This document shows positions 29,182 through 38,541 of a stretch of DNA of 64,000 nt, piece by piece. This DNA is from Vibrio atlanticus (GTDB lineage: Bacteria > Pseudomonadota > Gammaproteobacteria > Enterobacterales > Vibrionaceae). The stretch covers positions 620,001-684,000 of the forward strand of contig NZ_AP025460.1 of NCBI RefSeq assembly GCF_024347315.1, written 5' to 3'. Every line of letters starts with the position of its first letter. Position 1 is the stretch's first letter. A program made the translations under genes and the position numbers. The notes beneath the pieces are model-generated. The model did not search any database. It was given only the letters and a program-made list of their open reading frames with translations, and was not told where the DNA came from.

Positions 29182-31131
29182 ATGTTTTTCCGCATTGGTA
29201 ATACGAAAATTGCTGTCGCTGCATCGGCAATTTTGTTTTCATTTTCACAGGCTCCAATGGCTATGGCCAGCAATGCTTCCGAGCTTGAAATGCAGCGTGA
29301 TGTTTATGACAGAGCGCAAGAGGTTTTAGACAACCGTGATCTAAAAGCTTATTCAGCACTTCGTAATAAAATTCAAACATACCCGTTAACACCTTACACT
29401 GACTATCGCGCCTTTTTATTGGGCTTAGGTGATCGAACGCCAAGCGAGGTGGATGCTTTTATTGAAGAGAACAAAGTACTGCCGTTTTCCAATCGTATAC
29501 GAGCGCCTTATTTAGATTTATTGGCGGCTCAAAAACAGTGGAAGACGATCCTTGAGTTTCAAACCCAAGAGCCTGTTGGCGAAAAATATCAATGTATCTA
29601 TTACCGCGCTAATTATGAACAAGGTAATCAAGATCTCGCCTTTAAAGGTGCGAAACAACTTTGGTTAAGTGGCAGTGGTGTTGATGATAACTGTGATTCA
29701 CTTTTCGAAAGTTGGGATGAAGCGGGCTTAAGAACGGATCAGCTGATTCTGGACAGAATGCTTTTAGCGTTCGAGAGTCGAAACGGTAAGTTAATGAGCT
29801 ACTTGGTTAAGCAATTAGATCATGATGAGTCAATTACTCAAGCGAAGCAGATGAAGGCGTTGTACAACAAGCCTGAAAATGTACTCGCGTTTGCTAAGAA
29901 GCACCCAGCGAATGAATTCTACCAAGCTCAAACTGAATTTGGTTTCGAGAAGCTAGTAAGGAAATCCGCAAGCAGCGCTCAAGAGGTTTTTGATGATGTT
30001 GTGAAAGCTCAAAAATTTTCGAAAGAAAAATCCCAAGAGCTCGCGGATTACCTAGCGTTCCGCTTGATCAATACCGACTCTGAAGAGTTGATGGCGTGGC
30101 GAGACAAAATGCTCGCGACTTCATCAAAGCAAGTTTTGCTGGAAAGACGAGCTCGCTTAGCTATTCAACATGCCGATTGGACGGGTTTGAAAGAGTGGAT
30201 TGCGCGCTTAGATGGTAAACATCAAGCTTCGCTTCGCTGGCAGTATTGGCAGGGTAGAGCTGAGATTGCACTAGGCGATACTGCTGAAGGTAATAAGCGA
30301 CTGTCAGACATTTTGGGTCAGCGTAATTTCTACAGTGTGGCTGCCGCTAAGCAATTAAATAAGCCAGTTAGCTATCCAACTTCGACCCTTAAATACAGTG
30401 CAGAAATGGTGAAACCATTCGACACTTCCTTGGTTCGTATCGGTGAGCTGATTGAGCGAGATAAAATAGCGGCTGCAAAGAGTGAGTGGCGCTGGTTATT
30501 AAGTCATGCAGATAAAGAGCAAAAAGCGATGCTTGCTGCTCATGCTGCGACGCAGCGATGGAATCACTTTACGGTAACGGCGAGTATTTCTGCGAAGATG
30601 TGGGATAACATTGCGTTGCGTTTCCCTGTCGCTCATAAGTGGTGGTTTAATTTCTATGCCGAGAAGCACGATCTCGATCCAATTACTTTGATGTCTTTAG
30701 CAAGACAAGAGAGTGCGATGGATTCAGAGGCTCGCTCTCCAGTTGGCGCGCGTGGCATCATGCAAATTATGCCAAAGACGGCGCAATACACGGCTAACAA
30801 ACATAAGATTAAGTACCAGGGCAGCGATGATCTTTATGATGTAGGTAAGAATATTGAGATAGGCAGTCATTATTTAGATGGCCTACTCGCTCAATATGAT
30901 GATAACCGCATCTTCGCATTTGCCGCGTATAATGCTGGGCCTAGTCGTGTGAAACAGTGGCGCTCACGCAGCGATGAAAAGCTCGATGCATTTGCTTTTA
31001 TCGAGATGATCCCATTCAAAGAGACTCGTGGTTACGTTCAGAATATCTTGATGTTTGAGACTTACTATCGAGATATCCTAGGTGAGAAAGGGGCGTTTTT
31101 AGCACCTCACGAGGCAAAAACAAAATACTAA
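29182..31131 (+). CDS. slt: Slt, soluble lytic murein transglycosylase
   Basis: Slt is a periplasmic exo-type lytic transglycosylase producing 1,6-anhydro-muropeptides. It has 649 residues from ATG 29182, chosen because GGAAAGAG lies just upstream and a signal peptide (MFFRIGNTKIAVAASAILFS) follows at once. The track start 57 bases earlier lacks a site. The N-terminal superhelical U and L domains precede the catalytic domain. The catalytic glutamate lies in SLARQESAMDSEARSPVGAR near residue 513, with GIMQIMPKTAQ and AYNAGPSRVKQW. Its products feed NagZ-AnmK-MurQ. trpR follows. Confidence 0.96.
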   Translation: MFFRIGNTKIAVAASAILFSFSQAPMAMASNASELEMQRDVYDRAQEVLDNRDLKAYSALRNKIQTYPLTPYTDYRAFLLGLGDRTPSEVDAFIEENKVLPFSNRIRAPYLDLLAAQKQWKTILEFQTQEPVGEKYQCIYYRANYEQGNQDLAFKGAKQLWLSGSGVDDNCDSLFESWDEAGLRTDQLILDRMLLAFESRNGKLMSYLVKQLDHDESITQAKQMKALYNKPENVLAFAKKHPANEFYQAQTEFGFEKLVRKSASSAQEVFDDVVKAQKFSKEKSQELADYLAFRLINTDSEELMAWRDKMLATSSKQVLLERRARLAIQHADWTGLKEWIARLDGKHQASLRWQYWQGRAEIALGDTAEGNKRLSDILGQRNFYSVAAAKQLNKPVSYPTSTLKYSAEMVKPFDTSLVRIGELIERDKIAAAKSEWRWLLSHADKEQKAMLAAHAATQRWNHFTVTASISAKMWDNIALRFPVAHKWWFNFYAEKHDLDPITLMSLARQESAMDSEARSPVGARGIMQIMPKTAQYTANKHKIKYQGSDDLYDVGKNIEIGSHYLDGLLAQYDDNRIFAFAAYNAGPSRVKQWRSRSDEKLDAFAFIEMIPFKETRGYVQNILMFETYYRDILGEKGAFLAPHEAKTKY

Positions 31132-31303
31132 GCTTTCTGTATTTCTCTCCAAGCTGAGTAATATTAAAGGCAGTGAGTGCGAACCATTTCCACTTACGGC
31201 CTTTTTACATTGGATCACATCAAGTGTTTCGGTATAAAGTGTTCGACGCTTTCAATCGTTAAGCGACTCTTTAAAGTCAGAATTTAAAAGTAAGTGTAGA
31301 GAT

Positions 31304-31600
31304 ATGGCATCACAACCTGAATATGAGAATTGGCAACAACTGATGGACTTGGTAAAGACGGCTGTCGAAAAAGATCAACATGAACTATTGTTGACCATGA
31401 TGATGACACCAGACGAGCGAGATGCTTTGGTTGCTCGAATTAATATCTTTTGTGAGCTGATGAAAGGTGAGATGTCGCAACGACAGGTTAGCCAAATGCT
31501 GGGAGTAGGTGTCGCGACGATAACCAGAGGCTCGAATGAGCTAAAGGCCAAATCTGAACAAGAGAAAGCCGTGATCGCCGACCTTTTGCTCAAACAATAA
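31304..31600 (+). CDS. trpR: TrpR, tryptophan repressor
   Basis: TrpR is a 98-residue all-helical repressor that binds operators with L-Trp as corepressor. The helix-turn-helix is QRQVSQMLGVGVATITRGSNE (near residue 63), preceded by TPDERDALVARINIFCELMKGEMS. slt upstream and yjjX downstream (convergent) are the usual neighbours. I found no clear CTAGTTAACTAG-type operator upstream, so autoregulation is not evident. Confidence 0.97.
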   Translation: MASQPEYENWQQLMDLVKTAVEKDQHELLLTMMMTPDERDALVARINIFCELMKGEMSQRQVSQMLGVGVATITRGSNELKAKSEQEKAVIADLLLKQ

Positions 31601-31642
31601 CAGAGTTAAGCAACCACTGAGTAGTGTGGCTATGAATTCGAT

Positions 31643-31676
31643 AAAAACGCTAACTGAATGTTAGCGTTTTTTATTT
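31643..31676. terminator. Terminator between trpR and yjjX
   Basis: AAAAACGCTAAC, loop TGAAT, GTTAGCGTTTTTT. The stem is 12 bp with T runs on both strands, so it may serve both convergent genes. Confidence 0.93.
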
Positions 31677-31717
31677 CTGGTGATTGTTCTCTGAGACTTT
31701 CGAAGTTTAGCGAAGAT

Positions 31718-32239
31718 CTAGATAGGAAAGTGCTCTGGATTCACAAATGGGATCAGCGCTAAAATTAAAGCCTGATGATAGACAGAGCTGCGTGTTAGTT
31801 GGTTATGTGTTAGTAGGCCAATCGCCCCGCCTTTTTGTTTGATATTATCGGTGCCAAACACATCATCCATAACATCCCCTAGCTCATTCGCATGCTGGAG
31901 CTTATCAAGCACAACAGGTGGCAGCATCAAGCTTGCAGATCGAGATTCTCCGCGCTGACCGTTTGCTTCAACGACCATCCAAGCAAATGTAACCTTTCCT
32001 TCGATTCCAGACTCTAATCCAACATGAAAATCCGCATCAGGTTGAGCTTGAGTTGCATTGTGCACGCGGTTTACCGCTCCTTGATAGGTTTCTTCATTAC
32101 TCATGGGTTGATCGGCGACGCCACTAGGGACACTGATGCCTTTGAAATCAAATTCAGTATCAGGAAAAGCCGATAAGAATGCACTTTTAACGGCGCTAAT
32201 TTTAGCTGGATTCAGCGATGCGATGATTACAGATTTCAT
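31718..32239 (-). CDS. yjjX: YjjX, inosine/xanthosine triphosphatase
   Basis: YjjX hydrolyses non-canonical ITP and XTP, limiting purine mis-incorporation. The 173 residues begin with [21 protein letters not shown] (the NP-K loop) and hold [12 protein letters not shown] near residue 95. It overlaps the last 38 bases of the GGDEF/EAL gene upstream on the same strand, so translation may be coupled. It ends 42 bases from the trpR terminator. Confidence 0.94.
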   Translation of the reverse strand: MKSVIIASLNPAKISAVKSAFLSAFPDTEFDFKGISVPSGVADQPMSNEETYQGAVNRVHNATQAQPDADFHVGLESGIEGKVTFAWMVVEANGQRGESRSASLMLPPVVLDKLQHANELGDVMDDVFGTDNIKQKGGAIGLLTHNQLTRSSVYHQALILALIPFVNPEHFPI

Positions 32240-34580
32240 GTGGTTGATTCTTTTTATTATCGATAAAATTGAGTTGATGCTGTCGGTACCATTCCGTCAG
32301 CTCTTCTAATGGCATAGGCTTACCAAAATAATAGCCTTGCAGCATATCGCACTGCGCATCTTGTAACCACTGATGCATGCATTGAGTTTCAATTCCTTCG
32401 GCTGTGACCTTTTTCCCTTGAGCATGGCATAGTCCGATAATGGGTTTCACTATGTTCTGGTTATCTGTCTCAATCAAGGTGTCCAAAAAGGTTTTATCCA
32501 ATTTAATCTTCTGAGTTGGATATTGAACCAGTTGAGTGATCGAGGTGTAACCAGAACCAAAGTCGTCGATTGCTAATCTATAGCCCATGTATGATAACTG
32601 GTTAAGTAATGGAAAACCTTGAGAGTTTGAGTAAAAGGTTTCTGTGATTTCAAAATCGATCAAATTGGGCGGGATCTGATTGATTTTCGCATGCTCTTTG
32701 ATGAAATCAGCAAGGTGAGTGGTTTTAATCCCGGCTGAAGATAAGTTAATCGATAGCTGAATAGAGTGATCGAATTGAGCTTGAAGTTGATGGAATGAAG
32801 CAAATGCATTCTGGATCACCCAGCGATCAATTATTTCAAATAATCCGGTTTGTTCGGCAATAGGAATGAATTCATTGGGTGGTACTAAACCAAGGTGTTT
32901 CGAGTGCCAACGTAATAGCACCTCTACACCAATAATATAGCTTCCCGTTGAGTCCATATAAGGCATGTAAACGAGCTTAAACTCTTCATCAAAGTTATTT
33001 TCTCTGAGGGCGCTCTCAATACTGGCTTGACGCTGAATGGTTTTATCTAAGTCTAACGAGTAATCTGCGAATTGGTTTTTACCTGCACGTTTGGCTTGAT
33101 ACATCGCGGTATCAGCATTCGAAAGAAGCTTCTCGATTGTATCGCCATCATTAGGGTGGGTCGCAATACCAATACTGACCGTAATCGGGAAATTACCTGA
33201 CTCGGTGACAAACCCCTCTTGTAGTGGGGTGAGTAAATCATTCGAAAATCGATGTGCGACATTTTCTTGGTGATTGGGAGCATTAATGTATACAACGAAC
33301 TCGTCCCCAGAAAGTCGGGCTGGCAGACAGTGGGCATTTAATTCTGTTTTGTAGTGGTTACAAATATTGGAGATACGCTGAGCAAAACTGACGAGAATCG
33401 AGTCGCCGATTTGGTGTCCGTATTTGTCGTTCACAAATTTGAAGTTATCTAAATCAAAGTAGAGAACCCAGGTTTCGGTGTTCGAGCTAGGTTTTGACAA
33501 CGACTGCTGCACGAAGGTTTGAAACTGGTGCCTATTGGCTATTTGGGTCAACTGATCATTTTCTGCCAACAACTTAGTCTGTTGGTACGTGTCATCCAAC
33601 TCTTGGTACATATCATAAAAGCGTTGGGATAAGCGTCCCAACTCATCATTTGTTCCTAGGCGCTCAATATTTTTTCTCTGTTTTTGCTCAACCTCTTGAA
33701 GCTGCCTATCTAAACGGGTGATCGGGTTTATCACCCAGCGAGATAGCAGGATCAGCAGTAAGGTAACACTGACAAATGCAGATAGGGCAAAGGATAGGCT
33801 CAGTTCATTCCAGATAGATTTGAGTTTGTTGTCTAATAAGAATGGTGCAGGATCGAGGGTGGCGTAGAGGCTAGGTGCTAGCTTTATAGATTGTGTTAAC
33901 TCACGCCCCTGTGTCACTAACGTAGGGGTAAAAAACAAACTAGTTTGATAGTCGAACTCTATCTGTTTTCGTAGTGAATTAAACTTATCAAGAGAGACAG
34001 ATACAACCACAAAAAACACATTGTTGGGTGGAGCGTTTATTGGTGTCGAAACTGTTTTTTTATCAATAACATCATAATGAACTAATACCCCTTCACCTTG
34101 GGAATTCTGTATGTAGTCCGTACTCGAAGTTGCTAACGTTTTTTGATATTGATGCTCAATGAACTCTAATATCTTGGGATCCATTTTTGCGAAAGGATCA
34201 TTGGTATTGTCAGCGTAATATTTAAGAGATCGATCGCTATCAAGCAACGCGACCCTTGTAAAACTGTCGTTACTATCTTGCAGTAACTTAATCGTTTCGT
34301 TTAGGTTATCAGTCAGTTCACGTTGGTGGTCGACATTTTCATCAACCATAAAATAACGCTTAACCAGGTCACTATTGGTGAGGGTGTAGGAGTAATTGTT
34401 GAGGAAAGAACGAGACTGTTGAAAATAGCCTGCTAATTTTTCCATGCTTAATTGCAGTGCATTGTCTTCACGTTTGATAAAGCTGCTTTTTTGCGTGGAA
34501 TAGATGATATAGCTAGAAGCCGCTGTACTGATCAGTATTACGGGGGCAATCACAAGTAATATTTTAGTACTTAGCTTCAT
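32202..34580 (-). CDS. mbaA: MbaA-type GGDEF/EAL c-di-GMP enzyme
   Basis: The 792-residue inner-membrane protein has TM1 at about 7-29, a periplasmic domain of about 240 residues, TM2 at about 268-290, then HAMP, GGDEF and EAL. The GGDEF motif reads RLSGDEF (S variant, still compatible with cyclase activity); an RxxD I-site is not seen in front. The EAL domain keeps the catalytic set: [36 protein letters not shown] and QGYYFGKP. MbaA in V. cholerae is switched by the periplasmic polyamine sensor NspS, whose gene lies directly upstream there. Here no nspS is next to it. Identity as MbaA rests on gene order and architecture. Confidence 0.85.
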   Translation of the reverse strand: MKLSTKILLVIAPVILISTAASSYIIYSTQKSSFIKREDNALQLSMEKLAGYFQQSRSFLNNYSYTLTNSDLVKRYFMVDENVDHQRELTDNLNETIKLLQDSNDSFTRVALLDSDRSLKYYADNTNDPFAKMDPKILEFIEHQYQKTLATSSTDYIQNSQGEGVLVHYDVIDKKTVSTPINAPPNNVFFVVVSVSLDKFNSLRKQIEFDYQTSLFFTPTLVTQGRELTQSIKLAPSLYATLDPAPFLLDNKLKSIWNELSLSFALSAFVSVTLLLILLSRWVINPITRLDRQLQEVEQKQRKNIERLGTNDELGRLSQRFYDMYQELDDTYQQTKLLAENDQLTQIANRHQFQTFVQQSLSKPSSNTETWVLYFDLDNFKFVNDKYGHQIGDSILVSFAQRISNICNHYKTELNAHCLPARLSGDEFVVYINAPNHQENVAHRFSNDLLTPLQEGFVTESGNFPITVSIGIATHPNDGDTIEKLLSNADTAMYQAKRAGKNQFADYSLDLDKTIQRQASIESALRENNFDEEFKLVYMPYMDSTGSYIIGVEVLLRWHSKHLGLVPPNEFIPIAEQTGLFEIIDRWVIQNAFASFHQLQAQFDHSIQLSINLSSAGIKTTHLADFIKEHAKINQIPPNLIDFEITETFYSNSQGFPLLNQLSYMGYRLAIDDFGSGYTSITQLVQYPTQKIKLDKTFLDTLIETDNQNIVKPIIGLCHAQGKKVTAEGIETQCMHQWLQDAQCDMLQGYYFGKPMPLEELTEWYRQHQLNFIDNKKNQPHEICNHRIAESS

Positions 34581-34936
34581 GGTTATTCACAACATGGTTT
34601 ATAAATTTTAGCGCGCAAGTTTATGTTATTTCGAGAGTTCTTGCCATCGATTATATTGCGTTTGAAGAGTTTTGTTTGGGTTTTAAGTTTTTGTATTTAC
34701 TGATTAAATTATCATTAATGAGTATTTAAGTAAGTACGGTGGGGGTGATTGAAGTGGATAGGAGTGAGAACCAGTAACACAACCAATTCATTTTTAAGTA
34801 TACAGACTTTGCGTATTCCTTAGTTCGAGCTTTATTCCATTAGTTACTTTCTTTTAGCATTTGGCCTGTAGTAGGCCAAATGCTTGTATTAGTGAAAAGC
34901 TTATAGCAGTAAAATGGGGGAACAGATAATAAAAAG
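34581..34936. other. Gene-free gap between mbaA and pheA
   Basis: This is 356 bases with no supportable gene. The only strong structure is a perfect 12-bp hairpin, AGCATTTGGCCT (34856-34867) with AGGCCAAATGCT (34873-34884). It has no T run on either strand, so it is not a typical terminator for pheA. The mbaA promoter must lie in the part near 34600-34720, which is very AT-rich. Confidence 0.6.
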
Positions 34937-36112
34937 TTAAGACAACTTAACCTGAGTAGCCTTAATGTTCTCACTTGGGTAACAACCTAACACTTTTAGG
35001 TGGCGAGTTATGGCTGTTAGTTCCGTTATCGCTTGCTGCATATTATCTGAATCTAAGTGTGCTTCTAAATCCACATAGAACATCTCTTCCCAAGGGTTAC
35101 CCATGATAGGACGAGATTCCAGCTTGGTCATGTTAATACCTAAGCGTTGCAGAATCAGCAGTGTTTCAACCAAAGAACCGGCTTCTTGAGAAGTCGACAT
35201 GATGAGCGTCGTCTTCGCTGGGATCTGAGTCGATACTTCAACAGGCTTACGAGCGACCACGATGAAACGAGTGTGGTTCTCAGTTTGATTTGCAATGTTA
35301 CCTTGGATTGGTTGAAGTCCATAAAGCTTGCCGCTCGATGCATTACCAATCGCTGCCACATCATCACCGTCTAGATCTTTCACCTTTTTCATAGCATCAG
35401 CTGTGCTTGCACAAGATTCAAGGCTGACATCTTTAAGGCGGCTTAAAAACTCACTGCATTGTTGATGAGGTTGTGGATGCGAATAGAGCGTTTTAATGTC
35501 TTCTAAACGAATATCATTTTTCGCGACAAGGCAGTGTTCAATCGGTTGAGAAAGTTCACCAACGATGTAAAGCGTTGTGTGTTGTAGCAGATCGTAGACT
35601 TCGTTAATTGACCCTGAGCTGGTATTTTCAATCGGTAGTACACCGTAGTCGGCATGGCCCGATTCTACAGTCGATGCGACTTCTTTGAAGTGATTACAGT
35701 TCAGCTCAATCAATTCCATATTCTTGCGGCTGAAGTATTCACGGCTCGCAAGGTGAGAATACGATCCCTTAGAACCTAAGAATGCAACGCGAGCTAGTGG
35801 TTTACGGCTTTGCGGATTCGCTAGGTTTTGTAAGTATGACTGCTGCAGTAAAACGGAATCTTCGATGATGGTGTGAAACAGCTTAGTAATGTACTGAGCA
35901 TCCAATTCGTACTTGTCTTTTCCGTTGTTGATCAATTTGACTAGTAGTTGTTGCTCTCGTACTGCATCACGAACGGGTTTTGATGTTTCTACCTTGCTTT
36001 TAGCGACTTCGATACTCAGCTTACGACGCTCTGAAAGTAATTTTAGGAGTTCGTCGTCTAAATCATTGAGACGAAGGCGGATATCATCTAGTGAAATTGT
36101 TCGGTCAGTCAT
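34937..36112 (-). CDS. pheA: PheA, bifunctional chorismate mutase/prephenate dehydratase
   Basis: PheA makes phenylpyruvate from chorismate. Residues 1-90 form the AroQ mutase (IRLRLNDLDDELLKLLSERR). The dehydratase contains FLGSKGSYSHLASREYF, YGVLPIENTSSGSINEVYD and NHTRFIVVAR. A C-terminal ACT domain has the phenylalanine-sensing ESRP motif (ESRPIMGNPWEEMFY). Length 391 fits the family. AAGGA precedes the ATG. A Phe-rich leader peptide and attenuator lie upstream, so expression responds to charged tRNA-Phe, and the ACT domain adds feedback inhibition. Confidence 0.97.
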   Translation of the reverse strand: MTDRTISLDDIRLRLNDLDDELLKLLSERRKLSIEVAKSKVETSKPVRDAVREQQLLVKLINNGKDKYELDAQYITKLFHTIIEDSVLLQQSYLQNLANPQSRKPLARVAFLGSKGSYSHLASREYFSRKNMELIELNCNHFKEVASTVESGHADYGVLPIENTSSGSINEVYDLLQHTTLYIVGELSQPIEHCLVAKNDIRLEDIKTLYSHPQPHQQCSEFLSRLKDVSLESCASTADAMKKVKDLDGDDVAAIGNASSGKLYGLQPIQGNIANQTENHTRFIVVARKPVEVSTQIPAKTTLIMSTSQEAGSLVETLLILQRLGINMTKLESRPIMGNPWEEMFYVDLEAHLDSDNMQQAITELTAITRHLKVLGCYPSENIKATQVKLS

Positions 36113-36125
36113 AAATGTGTCCTTA

Positions 36126-36154
36126 TAAAAAAGCCCCCCTAGTGTGGGAGGCTT
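36126..36154 (-). terminator. pheA attenuator terminator
   Basis: On the minus strand AAGCCTCCC pairs with GGGGGGCTT (one G-U) around a loop of about 6, followed by TTTTT. It ends 14 bases before the pheA ATG. AGCCTCC can alternatively pair with GGAGGCT (36190-36196 on the minus strand), forming the antiterminator. Confidence 0.9.
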
Positions 36155-36200
36155 CTTGTTCGTTTTTGACTTGTTTTTCTAAAACGACTTAGCCTCCGAT

Positions 36201-36248
36201 TTACGGAAGAAAAAAGAAGTCAAAAATAAACAAAGAGTGAGAGTGCAT
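36201..36248 (-). CDS. pheL: PheL, phenylalanine-rich leader peptide
   Basis: The 15-residue peptide is MHSHSLFIFDFFFLP with five phenylalanines, including FFF, ending in TAA. It lies 136 bases upstream of pheA and just before the mutually exclusive stems of an attenuator. Ribosome stalling at Phe codons when Phe-tRNA is scarce frees GGAGGCT to pair with AGCCTCC and blocks the terminator. TTTTTGACTT in the leader is complementary to AAGTCAAAAA further downstream, giving the protective 1:2 stem. The ribosome-binding site is weak. Confidence 0.92.
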   Translation of the reverse strand: MHSHSLFIFDFFFLP

Positions 36249-36309
36249 AAAAAGTGATTGTTTTATGAATGTTTAAACACAATAAGCAAGCGAGCTACGA
36301 GCGTCAAGC

Positions 36310-36342
36310 AAAAAAATAGCGCCCTGAGGCGCTATTTTTTAA
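36310..36342 (-). terminator. Terminator of raiA
   Basis: AAATAGCGCC (36315-36324), loop CTGA, GGCGCTATTT (36329-36338), with a T run on the minus strand. It separates raiA from the pheL-pheA unit. Confidence 0.9.
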
Positions 36343-36356
36343 TCTGTCATATTTCC

Positions 36357-36692
36357 TTATTCTACTTCAGCTTCTAGCTCTTCGATTTCAGGCTTTTCAG
36401 CGCGGCGTGCTTCTGGTTTATGGCGCAGCTTGTTGAGTTGACGCTCTAGTTTTTGTTCTACTTCGTTGATAGCTACGTAGAGGTCGTCATGAATTGATGA
36501 AGCAACAAGTTGGCCTTTTGGTACCGTTAGAACGGCTTCAAATTTTTTCTTTTTATTTGGTTCTTCGCTAAAGCTCGCTTGGCAGCCAATGATGTCTACT
36601 TGCCATTTATCCAGCTTCTTAAATTTGCTTTCTATGTGATCACGGATTGCAGAGGTAATGTCGATATTTTTACCAGTGATGTTCATTTTCAT
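36357..36692 (-). CDS. raiA: RaiA (YfiA), ribosome hibernation/stress factor
   Basis: A 111-residue protein that binds the 30S decoding centre in stationary phase and stops translation. It has the family pattern MNITGKNIDITSAIRDHIE, VASSIHDDLYVAINEVEQKL and ERQLNKLRHKPEARR, and the acidic tail of the RaiA branch, rather than the short Hpf end. GAGGAAAA precedes the ATG. Two CRP-like sites lie upstream (36755-36776, 36804-36825). Confidence 0.94.
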   Translation of the reverse strand: MKMNITGKNIDITSAIRDHIESKFKKLDKWQVDIIGCQASFSEEPNKKKKFEAVLTVPKGQLVASSIHDDLYVAINEVEQKLERQLNKLRHKPEARRAEKPEIEELEAEVE

Positions 36693-37116
36693 AGAAGTTT
36701 TCCTCTGTTGTATCCCTCATGGGTTAACTTCAGATTACGACTTTTAGGAATAAAGAATGTGATCTAGATCTTGTTTTGGTTGGGTGGGATAAGCATTAAA
36801 ATCAAATGTGATCTCACGCAAGTCTTGATATCTTTTTGTCGAAAAATACTTGTTATCCCTATGAAAAACGATAAGTTGGAGACAAGGCTTCGCTAAAAAT
36901 TAAACCAGTTTTTAGGGGCGGACTACAGCCTATAGAAAGTGCTTGATTGAAATTTACTCAATAGTGTTTTGTGATATAGGTATCATTATGTAGCTCTCTA
37001 CGTAAGCTTCTTCAGAATTAGATAAACAAAAGCCGCATAAGTTTTCTTGTGCGGCTTTTATGTTTTTAACCTTATCTAACACCTTTGTTCCTCAAGCTCT
37101 GATGTTGAGGGGGAAG
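36693..37116. promoter_or_regulatory. Gap upstream of raiA with two CRP-like half-palindromes
   Basis: This 424-base gap has no gene. Near raiA it holds GAATGTGATCTAGATCTTG (from 36755) and AAATGTGATCTCACGCAAG (from 36804). Each has a perfect TGTGA half but a poor second half. The start points of the sites are 49 bases apart. E. coli raiA is activated by CRP, which makes the sites credible but unproven. The rest (36840-37020) shows nothing I can name. Confidence 0.4.
37028..37062 (-). terminator. Terminator downstream of the MltF-like gene
   Basis: AAAAGCCGCA, loop of about 11, TGCGGCTTTT on both strands. It lies 55 bases after the stop of the MltF-like gene. Confidence 0.85.
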
Positions 37117-38541
37117 TTAATCGTTAGTGTTCAGTAATCTCGCTGTACCGTCCTCTCGGATGGCATTGATTGCTTGCAATTGTTTGTAAATGACGAAGTA
37201 ACGATTGATGTTGGCGACATAGGTTACGGGTTCTTTACTCACGTACTTACGAGTGATGATTTCCACGTTTTTAAACCAGATATTTGGGTTATAACCCTTC
37301 TTTTTAGCAATGTACCGCATCTTTCTTATCTTAGCGGGGCCTGCATTGTAAGAAGCTAAAGTGAAGTAGATTTGATTGTCAGGCGATATCGCTGGATCGT
37401 CAAAATATCGGTCTTTGATAAAGCGCATATATTTCACACCAGCATGGATGTTGTTATCCACCTTATGTATGTTTTTTATATTGACGTTTTTGTCTTTGGC
37501 GGTACTTGGCAACACCTGCATTACACCGATGGCGCCGCGGTGAGAAACCCTGCTTTGATCAAGTCCAGACTCTTGGAAACCTTGAGCTGACATCATCAAA
37601 GGGTCGAATTCGTATTCATTCGAATATTTTTCAAAGACATCTGCCAGTTTTGCCACTCGGTCTACTTTATTTGGGTTGAGTGCTCGTCCTAACCAACGAG
37701 TGTTGTCGATGTATTTATTATAGATAACGTTCCCAAGTAGAGTTCCTGTTCGTGCGGTCTTTACGTATTTGTTGATCTCTTTCTTTAGCTGAGGGCTGTC
37801 TTTTCTCAGTGCCCAAGCAATTTGACCATTTTCACGCAGCGGCAACTCAGTGTGTACCTGAATGTTTTCCATAACATCGAGCCAGAGCTTAGCTTTGTGG
37901 CTATCTAGAACTGTACCTTGTATATAACCCTGATTAACCAGTTCTATCAGTTCGTAGTCTTGCAATGATTCTTCGATAAAGTGGACATGCAGTGGTGGTA
38001 AACCTAGTGCGTTAAGCTCTTTGTTGACTCTTTGAACACTCTCGAAGTAACTCGAGCTAGCTCGGATCCAGACCTCTTGACCACTCAATTGTTTGATTTC
38101 GGTGATAGGGGGAGAATTTTTTCCGGTGATAATCAGTTCTTTCCCATCTTTGATCATTGGATCGGAAAAATCGATGACACTTAATCGCTTGTCGGTGATC
38201 GTTAGGTTGGCGACAGCGACATCACCGTAACCAGATTCTAACGAGGGGAGTAGATCATCTCGTTGCACGGGGATGATTTGAACGTTGAGGTAGGGGTGCT
38301 TCTTACGAAGACTTTTCTCAAAGTGGTAGAGCATTTCTGCCACAATACCTTTTGGCTTGCCATCTTCTATGTAGTAAAAGCCCAGATCAGCCGAAACCAA
38401 TACTCTCACTGTTCCTTTTGTTTTGAGTACATCTAAGTCTCCCATGTAAGGTTGATTGCTCAATGGGGACAGTTCTAATGCGTTGGAAAGTTGGCTAAAT
38501 AACCCGATCCAGATAAATAATAACATCCTGCTCACATCCAC
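37117..38541 (-). CDS. MltF-like lytic transglycosylase with substrate-binding domain
   Basis: The 474-residue protein has a signal peptide (about 1-22) and no lipobox, an SBP_bac_3 domain (about 40-265, with VRVLVSADLGFYYIEDGKPKG), and a C-terminal SLT domain. The catalytic glutamate is in SAQGFQESGLDQSRVSHRGA near residue 331, with IGVMQVLPSTA and SYNAGPAKIRKM. This is the MltF layout, in which the N-terminal domain binds muropeptides and tunes activity. E. coli MltF is about 518 residues; the true mltF probably lies elsewhere, so this may be a paralogue. GGAG lies 5 bases before the ATG. It is followed by a terminator. Confidence 0.85.
   Translation of the reverse strand: MDVSRMLLFIWIGLFSQLSNALELSPLSNQPYMGDLDVLKTKGTVRVLVSADLGFYYIEDGKPKGIVAEMLYHFEKSLRKKHPYLNVQIIPVQRDDLLPSLESGYGDVAVANLTITDKRLSVIDFSDPMIKDGKELIITGKNSPPITEIKQLSGQEVWIRASSSYFESVQRVNKELNALGLPPLHVHFIEESLQDYELIELVNQGYIQGTVLDSHKAKLWLDVMENIQVHTELPLRENGQIAWALRKDSPQLKKEINKYVKTARTGTLLGNVIYNKYIDNTRWLGRALNPNKVDRVAKLADVFEKYSNEYEFDPLMMSAQGFQESGLDQSRVSHRGAIGVMQVLPSTAKDKNVNIKNIHKVDNNIHAGVKYMRFIKDRYFDDPAISPDNQIYFTLASYNAGPAKIRKMRYIAKKKGYNPNIWFKNVEIITRKYVSKEPVTYVANINRYFVIYKQLQAINAIREDGTARLLNTND

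Noticed and set aside
31132..31303. TrpR operator upstream of trpR
   Set aside because: I found no CTAGTTAACTAG-like palindrome in the region.
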